NCBI GenBank assembly: GCA_937902295.1
Contig: CALGUM010000022.1
Coordinates: 1-12,897, forward strand
Reading direction: 5' to 3'
Source: an uncultured Candidatus Saccharibacteria bacterium
GTDB taxonomy: Bacteria; Patescibacteriota; Saccharimonadia; Saccharimonadales; Saccharimonadaceae
DNA length: 12,897 bases
Each line of letters begins with the position of its first letter. Within the stretch, counting starts at the first letter, position 1. Made by a program: the position numbers and the translations under genes. Below, piece after piece: positions 12,421 through 12,897 of this stretch. The notes beneath the pieces were generated by a model, which saw only the letters and a list, made by a program, of their open reading frames with translations, did not search any database and was not told the origin of the DNA.

Positions 12421-12897
12421 ATGATAGGCCGTATTTCTGCAAAAATGTGGGTAAGTATACTGACGATCGCACTGCTCGCGGTTGTATTGTATGTAGCACG
12501 AGACGAAATAGGGACGGCGTATGGTGTACTTGACGAAGTAAACTTATGGATACTGTTACTACTCGTGCCTTTGCAGCTCGTGTCATATTTTGCCGCCGGT
12601 GAGATGATTTTTTCTTACTTACGAAAACAAGGGTATGTAAAGCACGTATCACCGATTCAGTTGCCTCGGCTTGCGCTTGAGATGAATTTTGTAAATCACG
12701 TACTGCCAAGCGGGGGAGTAAGTGGAATTTCATACATCGGATGGCGTCTTAAGCATTTTGGCGTGTCGGTGAGTCGTTCGACGTCAGCTCAGCTGGTGCG
12801 TATGGTAGCAGCGTTCCTCTCATACGGACTACTTCTTTTGCTCGCGGTCGTGTTGATGGCGGTAGACGGCAATATTAACAGATGGGTTGTACTTGCC
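12421..12897 (+). CDS. Flippase-like / lysylphosphatidylglycerol synthase-type membrane protein (UPF0104/YbhN-like), 5' part
   Basis: The frame runs from ATG 12421 off the right edge; 159 residues are present. Predicted membrane helices lie at about 10-26, 41-62 and 124-147. The region EMNFVNHVLPSGGVSGISY (87-105), with Asn, Pro and GG in the loop between helices, followed by a Gly-Val-Ser segment, resembles the membrane domain of the UPF0104 / LPG-synthase-TM family. Members of that superfamily include lipid flippase modules and proteins near glycolipid synthesis genes. The lipid moved, if any, cannot be inferred. The gene is divergent from the methyltransferase, with 53 bases between the start codons. 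ATG 12412 is an alternative start that would add three residues. The C-terminal part is missing, so a fused catalytic domain cannot be excluded. Confidence 0.75.
   Translation, partial: MIGRISAKMWVSILTIALLAVVLYVARDEIGTAYGVLDEVNLWILLLLVPLQLVSYFAAGEMIFSYLRKQGYVKHVSPIQLPRLALEMNFVNHVLPSGGVSGISYIGWRLKHFGVSVSRSTSAQLVRMVAAFLSYGLLLLLAVVLMAVDGNINRWVVLA

Noticed and set aside
12368..12733. N-terminal extension of the methyltransferase frame to 509 residues
   Set aside because: The extension is antisense to the flippase-like gene, has odd composition (many Arg, His and Ser), shows no family motif, and a good promoter sits just before the ATG at 12367.
1..12897. Use of a recoded UGA (genetic code 25)
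   Set aside because: The M48, ftsE and methyltransferase genes all end naturally at TGA, a UGA-reading RF2 is encoded, and no core gene has an internal TGA.

Overview
The window is about 12.9 kb, densely packed and near 50% GC. It looks like chromosomal core sequence from a small-genome bacterium, most likely Candidatus Saccharibacteria (TM7, Patescibacteria/CPR). The reasons are the gene mix (FtsEX with a coiled-coil CHAP hydrolase, an S41 protease, a lone receiver-domain protein, a divergent L27, a TRM11-like methyltransferase), very short gene gaps and the protein styles. This assignment comes from recalled family resemblance, not a search. TAA, TAG and TGA all end genes, so the UGA-to-glycine code of some CPR lineages is not used. 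No tRNA, rRNA, CRISPR, insertion sequence or prophage is visible, and no gene-free stretch exceeds 150 bases.

Layout on the + strand: 3' part of an M16 zinc peptidase (2-1009); murD (1021-2334); M48 membrane metalloprotease (2373-3314); prfB/RF2 (3311-4408); DUF3817 membrane protein (4389-4778); ftsE and ftsX (4832-6498); secreted CHAP hydrolase (6560-7726); S41 PDZ protease (7802-9031); single-domain response regulator (9075-9464) with an intrinsic terminator. Then rpmA lies on the - strand (9867-9595) with its own terminator. Next come a + strand acidic single-pass membrane protein of unknown function (10005-11165), a - strand TRM11-like methyltransferase (12367-11204), and the 5' part of a + strand flippase-like membrane protein (12421 to the window end).

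The centre of the window is a cell-wall block. MurD makes the precursor. FtsEX is the membrane ATPase pair that, in Gram-positive bacteria, gates coiled-coil peptidoglycan hydrolases, and the CHAP protein next to it has the expected architecture. The S41 protease could control turnover of envelope proteins such as that hydrolase.

The most striking regulatory feature is a set of promoters whose -10 boxes lie only 6-10 bases upstream of the ATG (ftsE, CHAP gene, response regulator, methyltransferase and probably the flippase gene). Four of the five carry an extended -10 (TGn). Their transcripts should begin at or within a few bases of the start codon, so they would be leaderless. The M48, S41, rpmA and 10005 genes instead have a normal leader with a Shine-Dalgarno site. 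The window therefore appears to mix two modes of translation initiation.
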